DNA of 62,000 nucleotides from contig JAQGDQ010000043.1 of NCBI GenBank assembly GCA_030141605.1, forward strand, positions 1-62,000, given 5' to 3'. Shown piece by piece: positions 41,101-54,400 of the stretch. Under the pieces are notes generated by a model. It did no database searches. It saw only the letters and a program-made list of their open reading frames with translations, and was not told the origin of the DNA. Position 1 is the stretch's first letter, and each line of letters opens with the position of its first letter. Position numbers and translations under genes: made by a program. The stretch is from Tubiluchus corallicola (lineage: Eukaryota > Priapulida > Priapulimorpha > Priapulimorphida > Tubiluchidae).

Positions 41101-43330
41101 TTACCAACACCAAATAAGGTGGACGTTCCGCAACCAAAAAAAAGTCGAAGTATACCGCACATCAGACTCATTTGCAATGTTTGCCATCAGAGCATAGCCA
41201 GGTTGCACAATTCTGGTAAGCAGAGTATTTAAAATCACTTGCATCGTGTATGAATAAAATGTCGAAGAGTTAAATCTACCCATATCTGAGATGTACTTCA
41301 ATCATGTTTGAGTTTAGCTTATCCTAAATCATTGTTAACCTCAGTCGTAGGCGAACCTAACAAAATGGTATACTTATGTGAGGCCAGTTTTGTCCATTGC
41401 TTGTACACCTAACGTAACAAGAGATTCCTTAAATTAGGATTAAATGATGCTTCACCAACCTTCGCACTCGCTTTTTACCTACTGGCTGATTGTAAAGAAC
41501 TGGTTTGACTAGCAACAACAGAAATGTGCTTTCATTTTGTTTGTGTATATTTCTGAATAAGAATAAGAGTTTTTGCGTTAAGTATATTTAATGATACATG
41601 ATGTATACAAATTTTTTATAATATCAATATGACATTTGTTGGCTTCATGCAGGCAGGTTGGCTTCATTAAGGGTAAAACATTGTGGTACTACTGGCATCG
41701 GGAATTATGTGTTTCCGCTTATCGGATCGAATTTGTCTGCATGGATGTGTGATTTAACGTGAGCGGAGCATGTCGCAAGAATCACTTTCAAGTTGACAAG
41801 AACTCCTTGGAGGGACAGCATTAATCATATTTTGACGTAAGGACTGCGGGGAGTAGGATGTTGTTCCCCACACCGCTGTCCGACAGGAACGTACTGATTT
41901 TCCTATTAACCCAATGTAGGTTTTTCAATCTAATATTAATTTGGTAGTCGTTTTTCTGCATCTGATTTGTCTGATCTTGCGTATTGTTTTACATGGGATT
42001 ATGTGATTGATTTTAGTTCACTGCTACACTTGTTTTGACCAGTGGCTATATGAAGGGTTTTATTGAAATTAATTAAAATGAGTTCTTTTAGTTGGTTATC
42101 TTGTTCAAGAAATATAATCTGTCATGGTTCTTGATGCTCTTTGCTTTAATGAGCGAAGCAATGAGTGACAGAACAATTTGTTTTTATAGTTTTTTTATAT
42201 AATTATACCTTTCTATTTTTAAAACACTAGTACGTCAACCTTAGATTTTGCCTATAAATTAAGTAGAAAAGGGCTAGTAAGATACTGGGGGTCTCACAGT
42301 AGTTGTTTTCTGTAGTTTCCATTATCTTAAAATTTAGAGGCACCTAATCACGGGCTAGCACTTGTATATTATGCTCAGCTGTACTTTTCAGATTAATTAT
42401 GCATCTGATTATAGTGATTTCCTTCTTATTAAGCAGATCAATCGCTTTTAATGCACTTCTCCGCACCTGTGATGTTTCGTTTATATACCTGTCTACATTA
42501 CCCAATCAGCATGTGAGGATTAGGCAGCCAGAAGCCATGTGGGCAGGTGTGGGACAATAGGAATAATAGTTATTGTGAAACTTAGTGCTAATAAACAATT
42601 AAACGTAATAAGATTTCTGTCTTAGTATGGTTAGGCCGTCTTAATTTCTTTGGTATCATCGAGATGCCGTTGATCTCTGAATTACTAAGTCCTGTACTAC
42701 TTTTCATTTCTTGCGCATGCGTAAATTCCACTTCGAGTAGACATAATAAACCAACGACAGGCATTTTGTTACCAATACTACCGGTTTTCATCATAATTAT
42801 AAATTGCTGACATTGTAAAGCAATTGGGAGCTTTAATTTATTTATGAAATTTACATGTTTAGCACATCCTTAGTTGATTCAAGAAGAACACCCATTCCTG
42901 TCATTAACAAATCACGAATACGGTTTTTCTGAACTTGTGTTTACATATAATTTGTAATTACCCTACCCAATTGGCCTTGTTTTCGGCTATCCGTATGAAA
43001 AGAACGAATTGAGTATTACAATTAAATTATGACAGTGAACTATTACAGGGGCCTGTTAACGCAGGCCAACGTTCAAAACATAAGAGAACAACAATAAAAT
43101 ATATAAACAAAAACGCGAATAAAAACGTATTTTATTGACTGCGATTTTTCATAGGCTGTGACTTATTAAACCTTTTTTTGTTTTCTATAATTAAATTTCA
43201 AAACAGACAGTGATTGGCGGCCTCTAGTTTTGCCAGATTAAAACGGGTCTAGGCGGCACTGGGCTCTCGCGCATTCAGATCTGCAATTCTAATATTATTG
43301 AATTGAGCAAATCAAATTTCGCACATCAGG

Positions 43331-43348
43331 TCCCATCAACTGATGGGA
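43331..43348. repeat. 8-bp dyad tcccatca-ac-tgatggga
   Basis: Perfect arms around a two-base centre, the geometry of a dimeric protein site rather than of a stem-loop. Nothing else identifies it. Confidence 0.8.
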
Positions 43349-43700
43349 GAAGACGGAATCGGTAGAGGCCAAAAGTCGTCCAATCCGTTTTGACGCTGAT
43401 ATAATGAAATATTTTTCTTCAAGACGGTATACTGAATCGGACATGATTTTGCTGTGATTCTTTATTCTTAGGCTTATACGTGTCCTGTCATTTTGTGGGC
43501 TGAAAATAATGAAATCTAGTGAAAAAAAGCATTGATTATCATTTGTTAAAATTGAAACAAATCACGTGATGCTTGATGATAGTGCCTACACGCTCGACGT
43601 ATAGGCTTAAATAATAAGTAAATAAATAATGACTGGCGTTGACAGCGGTTGCTACTCTTTTGTTCTTTGTATTTGGTATAAATTAGATGTGTTAAAGCCA

Positions 43701-43732
43701 GCTGCTGCTGCCGCCGCTGCTGTTACTGCTAC
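43701..43732. repeat. (GCT/GCC)n trinucleotide tract
   Basis: gctgctgctgccgccgctgctg followed by ttactgctact; not in any supported exon. Confidence 0.85.
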
Positions 43733-44084
43733 TTACAGTAGAAAACTCACTACTATAGAGAAGCACAAATGAAAAGTTTGAAACTCTTTTAATCAGATCT
43801 GTGTTTAAAAATGGCCGCTAAAACGCATGAACGATTTGCCGTACTACCAAAAAGAGGCATTTAAAGCGCAGTATAAAATTTCTTTTGTTGAAATAGCTCT
43901 TCCTATAAACTCAAGTTTATTTATGGGCGTATTAATGTCTGAAGTTTACACACCGAGCAATGGGATAAATTATGCCAAAATCCGAGTGTGTAGGCAAACA
44001 TTGCTGCCGGCATTTTCATCAGTCTCGTGTGAAATTCAGCTAAACAAAATTAGCTGCTAACTTAATCAGCATCTTATTATGCGC

Positions 44085-44275
44085 AGCAGGATATTAGTAC
44101 GTACTCACAATTACTGCGTACGCCACGCGCGCGCACTGAGTCTGCGCTCCCGTGAAATTCTATCGCGGTGGCGAAATTTGTGAATTTGTAATTGTTTTGA
44201 GAGAGATGTAATTTCATTTCCGGCGCGAAAATTGCCAATTTGTCCCGTTCGTGTCCGCCAGTTAATACGATGCCT
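44085..44275. promoter_or_regulatory. CpG-rich candidate regulatory island
   Basis: Includes tgcgtacgccacgcgcgcgc, ctatcgcggtggcg and ttccggcgcg separated by taattg-type words. It is sharply CpG-richer than both flanks. The open frames crossing it are short. Confidence 0.35.
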
Positions 44276-47200
44276 ACCAATGATGGTAAAATATGCTGCG
44301 TGGTTATGGTTTAATTATGCAATTATAAGAGTACATAATTATTATGTAAACCATAACCCTAAGCTATATTTGGTTGCTTCTAGACAATCCCTATACAATG
44401 ATGATAACATTAATTATTTTGTTAAGTTTAAATTTTACATACAAATTTAAAAGTAGAGGCCATAGAACCACCCCTTGTCAACCACCATGAGTTATATTAA
44501 CGGGACAGGTATTGATAATTGGAGAAGTTATTTTGCTAGCCATGAGTAAACTGTATAAGAGAAAACTATGCAGATCATAACTGAAAAGCTCAAATTTTCG
44601 CATTATGAATTCATTGCAGAATATCTTCTGACAAAATTTCTCTAGCAGAACCTATTTGTCAACTATGATAGCAAAAGGCTTAGCATTTTGATTTAATCAG
44701 ATCATTTAATTCAGCCAAACCGACCTTAGTGAATCCTGCTGTACTGTTTGGCCAATAACCAATGACCACTAACCAAAGTCTTTTCCAACTTATTGAATTG
44801 CATTGTTTTTGCTTCATATATCGGATTAAAACTATAAAGACCTAACAACTCAGCTGTAATGTATCGATTTAACATACGTAGTTGTTTGCAGACTTGGTAT
44901 ATTCTCACTCGATTTAAATGAATCTGCGAGAGGATAAGTATAGTGTTGCGTAATTCTGTCATGTCAGACGCATTCTCACTAATTCCCAATTAAACACGGA
45001 TTTGTGCGTTAGTGCTGCTCAAGCAACCTAAATATGCGCTGGTACATCTTATCTAGTCGAATTCTTTCAATTTCGAAAAACTTACAAAGAAACATGTTTT
45101 TACTTTATCACATAGATTCGATACTTGCACGCCACACCTATAATTTGCTAAAGAAGTTCTATAATGTATTAACAAACATCTAGTTTTTGTTGTTATTAAC
45201 ATTCTTATTGCTTCAGGTGGTTTTGCTGCTTCTGGTTACTTTTAAAGCTGTGAATAATTATTGTTCGATTTCAGCGCAGTTCACAGTGTTTTGTAATTTT
45301 CCTTAAAATGTAAATAAAATCTGGCAGAAATATTAATAAGTTGGACAAATAGTGCACTCGGTGCAGCGAATCCGTCGAATAAATAAAGATTAAAAAAGTA
45401 GATCGGTCTCGCTAAAAGGGTGAAATTATATTATTACGCGGTTTCTTTTTTGAGTGTTCTCGCACGTTTTCGTTTTCCTTGCAAAAACACTAGGAAATAG
45501 CTACATGGCTAATTATTTCCTTATTAAATAATTTCTTTTTTGCACTGTGTTCGACAAATTATTTAAAAAGCATCGTACATGTTAAAAATGGTGTCAAACT
45601 AGCCAAACTGTCTAGCGCCATGTTAGCAGCTGCAAATGTACTATGATTCTACTTTTCATAAAAGACCAGTAGTAAACTTTCCTAATTTGACTCCATTAAG
45701 AGACGTACTCTAACGATAACATCGTGCCGAAGTCTCAATAGCATGATTGTAAGGTTTTATCAAAAACTTCGAATTAAGTCAAGTTTTCTTAGACATGCAA
45801 AGTATTAAGCGTATTTACTTTGCAGTTTTTTAATCAGTCTGTGGTATATAGTTTAAACGTGCGAATGATGCGCATAAAATAGATAGCCTTTTTAGTTGAC
45901 GACACAAATATAGTTTTGTTAAAGCTACATATTGTCGTGTTTAGTGTGCATGCTTGAGAAAAGATCCAAAGAAAATTTGACAGAAATCAAAAAGTGTTAC
46001 AGCCGCCCTTGGGACATGCAGCTAATGGGCATATAGCATTGAATGATGTACTCGCCATTATGAACGGCTATGAATATGCAAACTTAACATGGTAATCATC
46101 TCCCTAATGCGTTAACATTTCTTCAACAAATGTATGACGTAGAGGGAGTGCAAGACGTACAAACAGCAAGGGAAACAGAACTCTGTATGGTCCATTTTTC
46201 TACATGGCTAGTGTCTTTCTGAGAACAAAACGGAAATGGCTTATGCATGGACTTCGCTGAATGACTTAAACCGGTGAATTTTTTTTGACAAACATGAGCA
46301 AGTTTGACCTCTGGGAAAACAATTGTGGTGAACAGTCACGCAGTGTCAATTTCGAGCAGAAGTTTGATTTATATATAATAACGAATCGGTGGTTTTATCG
46401 ATGGCGTCACTATAAATGATATATAAGAAACTCATTTTTAGTCAGGACTAATATAAAACCATTATTTGCTGAAATAAATGATTAACTCCACAATATGTGA
46501 CTTCGTCATTAGCTGCTGTTGATGTTACTGTAACACACGTAAACCACTTCAAGCATGACATGTTTCGGTAGAAGGTTGCTTGAAGTCAAATTATCTGGTT
46601 TAGTGTCTTCTTCGAAAAGCGATAGAAATTAATATGGTGTTTTAGCTAAGGAAGCCACTTTGAAAACCCTGAATGTTTGAGTACATACTAGTTCAATTTA
46701 TCATCAGCGTTGTAAAACAGTGATTTCTGAAAACGATTGAATAAGTATTGCTGAAAGCGATTAAATATGTATAGGATAATAGGATATGTGCCTACACTGG
46801 ACAGATTCGCTGCCCATTTGCAAGATTTGCATCTTTTTATCTTCCTATACAAGGTTAGTCAAGGTAGCCCGGTTATTGCTGTTGTATGCTATATCACTAG
46901 CTTGTCTCATTGGTTTTATCTTAGAGAAATTTAAGTTCCTCTTATACCTACGTGTTCATTTTCACGGATATTTCAGCGTTATTTTCTGATGATCTCGCGC
47001 TGCTGCTTAATCTATTATTAATCCATTCTAATGACTCAGTTCAGCTTGTCTACCTTATTACCTATTATCCTTCATTATGTCTTGCCAATTGGGAAATCCT
47101 CTTAGAGATGGAATGAACATGTCCACTCTTAAAAGATTTTCATACTTTGTTACTACGCAAGAGTAACCTCAAGCGATGTATTGTATTGGATCAAAATCAT

Positions 47201-47904
47201 TCGTTCTGGTTTTTGAAATTAAGATGTTCAGAAATGACTATTTTCGTTTGATTTGTCTTGCCAGTTTGATTGCATTATGTTTTTGTAACGGAACTATGCT
47301 TGTAATTTCGGATTTTACTTAAGTCTTGGGTATCAGAAAAGCAGTATTTTATGGAGGTCTGCCAGCTCTTTAAAACCATTGGTAATAACGGCACTGTGAC
47401 AATGGCAGCAACATGCAGTTGTACCATCTGCGGCTGTAGTAACACCTAAGGCAGCTTAGATGAGCAATAAAGTGTCATCAATGAGTTTGAAATTCTGTCT
47501 AAACTTTTCGAGTAAAAGTGAGCAACTACCAATCAACTTTTGGTGCAAATTGGTTTCTTAACAGTTAAAACATGGAGAAATCTGACCGCAGAAATTTCCC
47601 CGCTAGCAGGCCTGTTTAAAAACAATAACAAGAATTGCAGCATCTCTAAAAATTAAGAATACTAAAAGAAAAAGAAAAAACACCTTAACAAATTCAAAAT
47701 CAGTTTGAGCCGATTTGAGTAAACCAACTCTCTGCAAATAATCTGTAATTTTGCGTGTCGCGCAAACTGGCTTCCCAAAACGTCTTTCAGTGCCAGAATG
47801 AAATCTGCTTGTAAAAAGGCACATTAGTAGTACTGAGAACAATACCCGGGGTTTTAGGTAGCTGTCAGCTTTTCTGCCGTAGCAACAAAACCAGCGACAC
47901 TTTT
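44276..47904. other. Non-coding, nothing recognised
   Basis: AT-rich with open frames under 90 codons and no repeat noticed. Confidence 0.65.
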
Positions 47905-48020
47905 GACGTGGAATTAGGAGCTGATTCGCGCGCGGAATTAGCGCGCCGATGAAAGGGCATTAGGCTTGTGTTGTTTAGGGATTGCCGACTTATCTAATTG
48001 CCGCTAAATGACTTGTTTTG
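47905..48020. promoter_or_regulatory. CpG-rich homeodomain-word cluster
   Basis: gaattagg, gcgcgcggaattagcgcgcc and ctaattgccgctaaatg within about 100 bp: repeated attagc/taattg cores embedded in GC-rich sequence, as in developmental enhancers. Confidence 0.35.
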
Positions 48021-49088
48021 ATTGTAGTTTTTCTGATTTTGCCGCTCGTGTGTTTTAACTGTGTGTTTTATTGTAGTTGCTAAAGGGTAGTGTGTCCACA
48101 TGTTCGTATATGGCGTCTCACAAGGTGAACTTTTGTCGCCGCTTATGTTTATATCCAGGCAGTTATTACTGCTGATTGTTTTTTTTTAATTATTTTGAGC
48201 CAAATTAACTTAGGTATTAAAGGATGCTTTTTAACTGCAAGGTAACATTCTTCTCTTGAATATGTATGCGTGTTTTAGTAGGAAAAGGAAAAGTACTAAA
48301 GGAAAACCTGTACAATATAAATTATAAAAGCTTCTATTCATGTATAGAGTTAAACATTGTTTTAGAGATTATAATTTCTTCAGGCAGAATAATTTATTTC
48401 TTAAAACAACAACAACCATTTAAAATTGTCTAATGGTTATAAATCTAGTTTTCCTTAAAATCCCTAGCTTGGTTTGTCCAGTATCACTAAACTGGAACCT
48501 TTACGTGTTACCCGCTGCTCCTTAGAAATCACGTGTCACTAGTCCGCTGACTTTTTCTTGGTTTACACAACTCCTGGAGACACTTATTTTACGGCATCGT
48601 TATGACAGTGATTCTGTAACAAACCTGACTTCACTGAATACTATCCTGTCGCCTTTAAGATTTTTCTCTGAATTGGTCATCATTAAACCCCTGTTACTTG
48701 CAATCCATCCCCCGAAGTCGCATTATTCTCTTGCGTCAGATCGTATCAGGTATACATTGTAGGTAAATGTACGAAACATGCACGCTTCTGGCCTCTTCAT
48801 CTTGTTGCTTTTATCCTGCTGGAGTCACGTTTCCGACACGTCTTTCGTTTTTCCCTGTCTTTCTTATTCTGCTTTTAGTACCTTCTATAAAGAGGTGAAA
48901 AACGAAGCCACTGAGATTTTGTTGTGTATTGGGAGTATTGGGTCACTTTGCCGAAATTGCTCTTTTCCGTACTTCTGGAAATAAAAGAATTTTGTCATGA
49001 AATCTTCTACTGTAACAAGCTTTTGTTTTCCAGTAATATAAGCTTCTTCTGTTTATTAAAAAAACACGTTTGTATGTTTGTTTGTCTT

Positions 49089-49109
49089 GAGAGAGAGAGA
49101 GAGAGGCTT
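49089..49109. repeat. Short (GA)n tract
   Basis: About ten GA units on the + strand. Confidence 0.9.
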
Positions 49110-49462
49110 CAAGTTTAAAATTCAGTACTATAGAATTTAATTGGTTTTTCGATGAGAGACCAGGCTTTGCAGAACAGTATTTTGTGTCTTTGTGTCACCA
49201 GAACTTCGAGTGACACGGCTTTTTTGTTGGCTTAGATATCTAGACTTGCGATTGCTACACATATGCACAAATCTTTAAACCTGTTTATTAAAGCAGTGTG
49301 CATTTTATGCTACTTGCTCTAATCGACTGCTTTTATCAAGTGCCTAGAGCTTGAGTAATAATGAAAATTCGAGGTATTAATGAAACTGCCATGAAAGACG
49401 CGATGCTACAAAAAATCAGATGAAATGATAAAACAAACAATGTAATGGCATCTCAAAAAGAT

Positions 49463-49498
49463 AGCGCTTTGTCACGAGAGAGCGCTTTGTCACGAGAG
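49463..49498. repeat. Perfect 18-bp tandem duplication
   Basis: agcgctttgtcacgagag occurs twice back to back without mismatch, flanked by unique sequence: a recent slippage or repair duplication. Confidence 0.95.
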
Positions 49499-51109
49499 CA
49501 ACATGCGTTATGTCAACTCGCCGTTATTATTGCTTTCCTAATTTAGTCTAATTTGATAATTTTTGTCACAAATGTCACTGAGTGCTTTTTTTCTGAAACA
49601 GATGTCCAAGGGTCTCCTCATTTTCTTCTATTATGCAACTCAGTAATTCAACCGCCAGATGTCAGCATCTTCAGTTACACTTGTTGTGACACGCGGACAA
49701 CGTTCTGTAAGCCATGATTGACATGAGGACAAGTGAATAGCCCAATAAAGGCTTGTCAGTTTTTAAATGCTCGCGTCGAGTGTCATTTGGTTCTTAAGAA
49801 TTATATTTTCCTATTGGTTTTTATGACTCTTCACAAAACGCTTGGCAGGTCATGTTACTAACTAGCGATGATGATAAAGTTATGAGCTGCCAACAGTACT
49901 TAATTAGGGGAGTCCAATTAACACTGTTATCACATACAAAGCCCTGAAATTTTACTGGTATGTTTACTCAATAATTCTTGTGCAAGGAGAATGAGACTTT
50001 TTCATTTTTTACAGTTATCTTTATAACTAAATTACATTTGTTACAATTATCTTCTAACCTGCTAAGGATCCGAAAAAGTTTGCAATCACTCCTGTACCTT
50101 AACAATGTGGAGAAGTTCTATAAAATTTTTACCTTAAGTTCTTTGTCAGCCTGTCCATCTTACGACTATCGTTTTTGGCAAAGCCAACGGATGTAAAACC
50201 GGCTTTAGGGAAAGTAAGAGCCGAAGAATGGCAGATGTGATTATGACTTATTTCAGCCCAGTTAAGTGTAAGACAGTGCATTGTGATTATACGGGTAAAA
50301 CTTTCGGGTCTGCAAGATTGGCGACTTTGCATCATTAGTATGCATTATGCGTGATGTTTTGTGACGTTTGCAAAAACTAATGCGTTTGTTTGTCCAATTA
50401 CTCGATGCGCGAAGTCCAAATATTTAAGTTATACAAGAAAAGGTAGCTTAGGATAGGACTTCTTGGAGATTTGATTACAATCTGACTGAAATCCCTAACT
50501 TTTAACATAAAACTCCCAATAAAAGTTTTTTGTGTATGTTGAATTTATGGTCCAGTTTTCACCCTTTGCATGGACATAGGACACCCTTTTCAAGAACATA
50601 GTATTCAGTTATTCATTTATACAAACACTTCACATTGTACAGGTTACGAATTTAGATCTGTTTCATTTAGCGAAACCTTTAATTCACCAGCGCATGTTTC
50701 TTTTTTCTTAATCGTACTTTTCATTTATTCAGTTCTTATTAACCCACTTAAGAACAAAAACCGTGCATTTCACAAAAGATACAATAAGCTAAATAATTGT
50801 TCAGGTTTATAATAAAATAGAAAATGAAATAAAAAGGGTTTTACAGAACTGCCGCTTTTGTAAAAATGTTTGTTGACGTGTTGATAGCTTATAACTTAGT
50901 GTCTGCGCTTCAATTTTTTTAATATTTTTGTTTTTGTGAAATACTGTTTAGCTCAGTAGTCTGAACTTGTCACCAAATAGTTATTATAGAAATCGCTAAA
51001 GTATGCGCATATAGTTTCGTATTAAATTTTGACCCTGTTGCCCAATCTCATAGTTTTTTACATTGGCTTAATCACAAAAACTCATTAAACCATGCTAGAG
51101 AGTTACGAC

Positions 51110-51370
51110 TTCATTTAATTAGTTAATTAAAGGGATAATGATAATAATTATGTCATCATTAATTAAGTAATTAGTCGGGTGTCGAGTTGCGATTCGCGCT
51201 TTTTACGACTCTACTCGTTTTTCGGAGTTTATCACCACTATCCCTGTTGACTTTAGCCTATTAATTAGGGGCATAAATCGTTAACAAAGTACTAATTTAT
51301 GCGCTGCAGATTATAGTTGTGCGCATAATGATTATCATTAGTTGCGCCTGGTCGGTGTTAAGTTGTGATT
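51110..51370. promoter_or_regulatory. TAATTA-dense candidate enhancer
   Basis: A run of homeodomain-type words (taattagttaattaaag, attaattaagtaattag, ttaattagggg) interleaved with cgagttgcgattcgcgc and tttatgcgctgcagatta plus gcgcataatgattatcatta. The mixture of CpG words and TAAT cores is unlike the simple AT-rich flanks. Confidence 0.4.
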
Positions 51371-54194
51371 GGTTTGTAGAATTATCGTTTAGTTAACGGT
51401 AACATTTGCATAATTACTTATCCGTTTTGAGGGGTTGTTGTAGTATTTTAATACATGATCATTCGTTCTATGTTTTTTTTGTTTAAAAGCCAATCAATGC
51501 ACAGCAAAGCAAAACGAAAACGTCACGCAGCACATTGTAGCTTAATGCTGCAGGCCAGTGCCTGTCAGCCACATTTTCTCAACGGCAAGGAGTCATATGG
51601 CTCATGTTTTATTGTTATATCCCGTTTTAAAATTAACTATTACTTGCTAAGTGCCGCTCTTCCAATCAGCGTTTATTTAACATCAGCGGATATTTAGTAA
51701 CAGCGACTGTAAAAAAATCCTTCATTGTAATTTAAAAGGTTACTAATTGATTTATTTATTCCCGTCAGTATAGAGATATCTTTATTGTACATGTACACTA
51801 CATTAATTACACATAGGTACTTCCTACCATTAATGGCATTAACACGACATTGTATTAAAGTACTTAAAAAGTTATTATTTGAATCACCGCCTAACATTTT
51901 CTTTAACTGTACTAACTTACGCAACATTACGAACCTTCGAAACTATGCAAGCTCACTGTGTGTGTGTTTTTTTCTTTTTTCTCTTTTCTGTTGCAGTATT
52001 CTGAAGTCATCATTGCCCTAACCTCAGTCCTGTAATAATCTATCGAATATTTTCCTTTCCTGTAATCAGGCAGTCAGAAGCTAGTGTTGTAAGTTTAGGG
52101 GTGGCTTTGTAATTAATCAAGCGGAACCACACGAATTACGTGTATGGCTTCCAGAGACAAATTGATTCGTCTGTGCTATTATTTCCCGCGTATTAATTGG
52201 TTACTTTTTTCAGTTTTAATACAAGTTTTCATCTTGAATTTCTGTTATTCTCTCGACATCTTTTTATCTGTTTCCCGTTGATTTAAATTTTTTTGTGTCC
52301 TTGTAGCTTCAATCTTAGTATCTGTATACCATTTCTAATTTCATTTCTAGTTTCTAAGTTAAGATTTTTTTGTTACTTTTGTTCTTTTCTTCTTACCCAG
52401 CGTTAGGCTATTCTTGAGATCTCGCCATAAAACTTTTTCGTGTTCGTACATGTTGCTTTTTTTCTTTTCATCTAATAAATTTCATTTTCTTTTCGTTCTG
52501 TTCCTTCATTTCCTTTCTTTTACTTTTTTGGTACATTTAATTTTCTTAGTTTTTTCAGACATAGCTTATTTTTGCAATGTGTCGTAGTAACAACTTTATT
52601 AATTATCACACTTATGGTAGTTCCTACTTCATGTCCTTCGCTAACTTCATGCACTTTGAATATGATAGCTTGCAGACAGAAACTAATTGTGATTTTCGTT
52701 AGAGAATATTATTAGATTATAAGTGATTTCACGTAGCCGTCGTTTGGTGGCAGCAGTATAAGAACTGTTGTAAAGGCAGAATGGAAATCGTATCGGTATT
52801 TTTGACCGGCTGGTGCTGACGTACATAACGACAATTGTGTAAAACAAAGTGAAGTTATAAATTTCCGTAACTGCAAATAATTCGCCAGATATTAAAGCCA
52901 TTGTGCTCTACGCAGGTTGTCATTACGGAACAGGTGCTGGTGTGGAATACGCACCTGCCTGTCGGTCCGCTGAACCGACGAGACCATTCAGTACCGCCGG
53001 TTTTATACCTGGTATTCAACCTCACTATGTAATGGCTTCATACGAACAAACATCCGGTTCATAGTGTAGAGGGAGATAGGGTCGGTTATGTGACATTTCG
53101 CCCCATAACAGTATTGACCATGTTGCTATATTGCAGTCGTGCAATGTATGTATTATCGACTGGTATAAATAAAAACTGTTCTGTGGAATTATCCTGGACA
53201 TCGGGTTCTCTTTTGAACAATGTTAGGTAAAACTTCTTATCTTGTCAGGTGTTGTTTTTCGAAATAGCTGGTTAAATTGATTTTATGGGTTTAGTAATGT
53301 TTTCCTCGTACTTTTCGCTTTTTAGTTTTAGACCTCTTTCCATTGGCTGTTTAGTTAAACCATTGTTTGACCACCTTTTTGAAATTTTGTGCTTCTACGG
53401 TAAGAACGTGTTTTAGTGACACCTATACAATAATTCAACAAGTCAACACCTGGTCATTTGCTTAATTTTATTTGTTAAATTGTGTTAATACTCTTATGAA
53501 TAATTCACCTGCCTACTGTGGCCACGTTGTCAGCATTTTAAATCCAAAATACCGCATCGTAAATCCTTCAACGCGTCTCAATGTCATAAACATGTTTCAT
53601 ATTAATAACACGCAGTGCAAAATAATCCCCAAAAATCCTCTTCGCGAAGCTTTCCACAGCTTCAATGCAATGAAAAATTATTTAACATCCATGCAGTGCC
53701 ATTATTTGTCATTGTCTTTTAGAGCCCGTATTCACTATTCAGTGCGTATGATAATTGCACTTCTAGAAGTTTTCAAATTATTAAGTGGATCGCTATTATG
53801 CAAAGCCGTGTGGTTATCTATAATTATGGTTTTAACTTTCGAGAGAATGAAAATTACTTCACTCGCAACGTTTCAATTTTGTAAAGATAGGTCTAATAGA
53901 AATTTTTGGCCTCTCTCTGCAAAAATAGCTTTTCAGTTTTCTCTGCCGTTGTAGAGAACGCTGTTTACAATAATTTTGCGCAAAAACAATAATTTTTTGT
54001 GGTTAAGCGAATAATTTTCAACCTTACGATGTCCTTTTTCTATTCTGTTTTGTTCTGCTTATTGCACAGATGTTTCATTTTTTTCTGTCTTATTTCTGTC
54101 TTTGCATTTAGTAAAAAAGTAATAATAATCAGTCACCCGTCTTTCAAGAGTCTCTTCGTGTGGTCCTCTAAGAACTTCTCTTGATTGTTAGTAG
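51371..54194. other. Non-coding, one long chance frame
   Basis: A 160-codon frame runs 53472-53954 +, opening at a ttg with its first atg eight codons in. It has no domain, signal or splice context that I recognise. A T-rich pyrimidine stretch spans 52200-52560. Confidence 0.6.
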
Positions 54195-54400
54195 TACATG
54201 GCCGCCCAATTGCACCTAATTATTAATTGCGTTTGTGGCTCTGTAATTACTCTGCAATGCCGACACAGGGGAAGAGGAACATTAATTGGTTTCTAATGAG
54301 ATGGCTAAAGAAGAGTTTTTTGTCACATTCTTCTGCAAGACATTGTCCAATGGAAGACGCTTGCTGAGGCGCTGATTGACTGAGCATCCATAGAGACATT
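54195..54400. promoter_or_regulatory. TAAT-rich, low-repeat block 1.4 kb upstream of the first TCF exon found
   Basis: atggccgcccaattgcac, ctaattattaattgcg, ctgtaattactctgc and aacattaattggtttc succeed each other, followed by a GC-balanced stretch. Appearance matches deeply conserved non-coding elements; untested. Confidence 0.35.

Larger units (their letters stand above)
41101..44084. other. Non-coding, scattered small motifs
   Basis: NRF1-like word (42712-42721), an 8-bp dyad (43331-43348), a GCT tract (43701-43732) and aaaatggccgctaa (43808-43821). No gene. Confidence 0.6.
48021..51109. other. Non-coding, small tandem repeats
   Basis: Contains the GA tract (49089-49109) and the 18-bp duplication (49463-49498). 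No gene. Confidence 0.65.

Noticed and set aside
53472-53954. 160-codon + strand open frame
   Set aside because: Opens at a ttg rather than an atg, has no recognisable family or compositional periodicity I can see, and a few frames of this length are expected in 62 kb of both strands.
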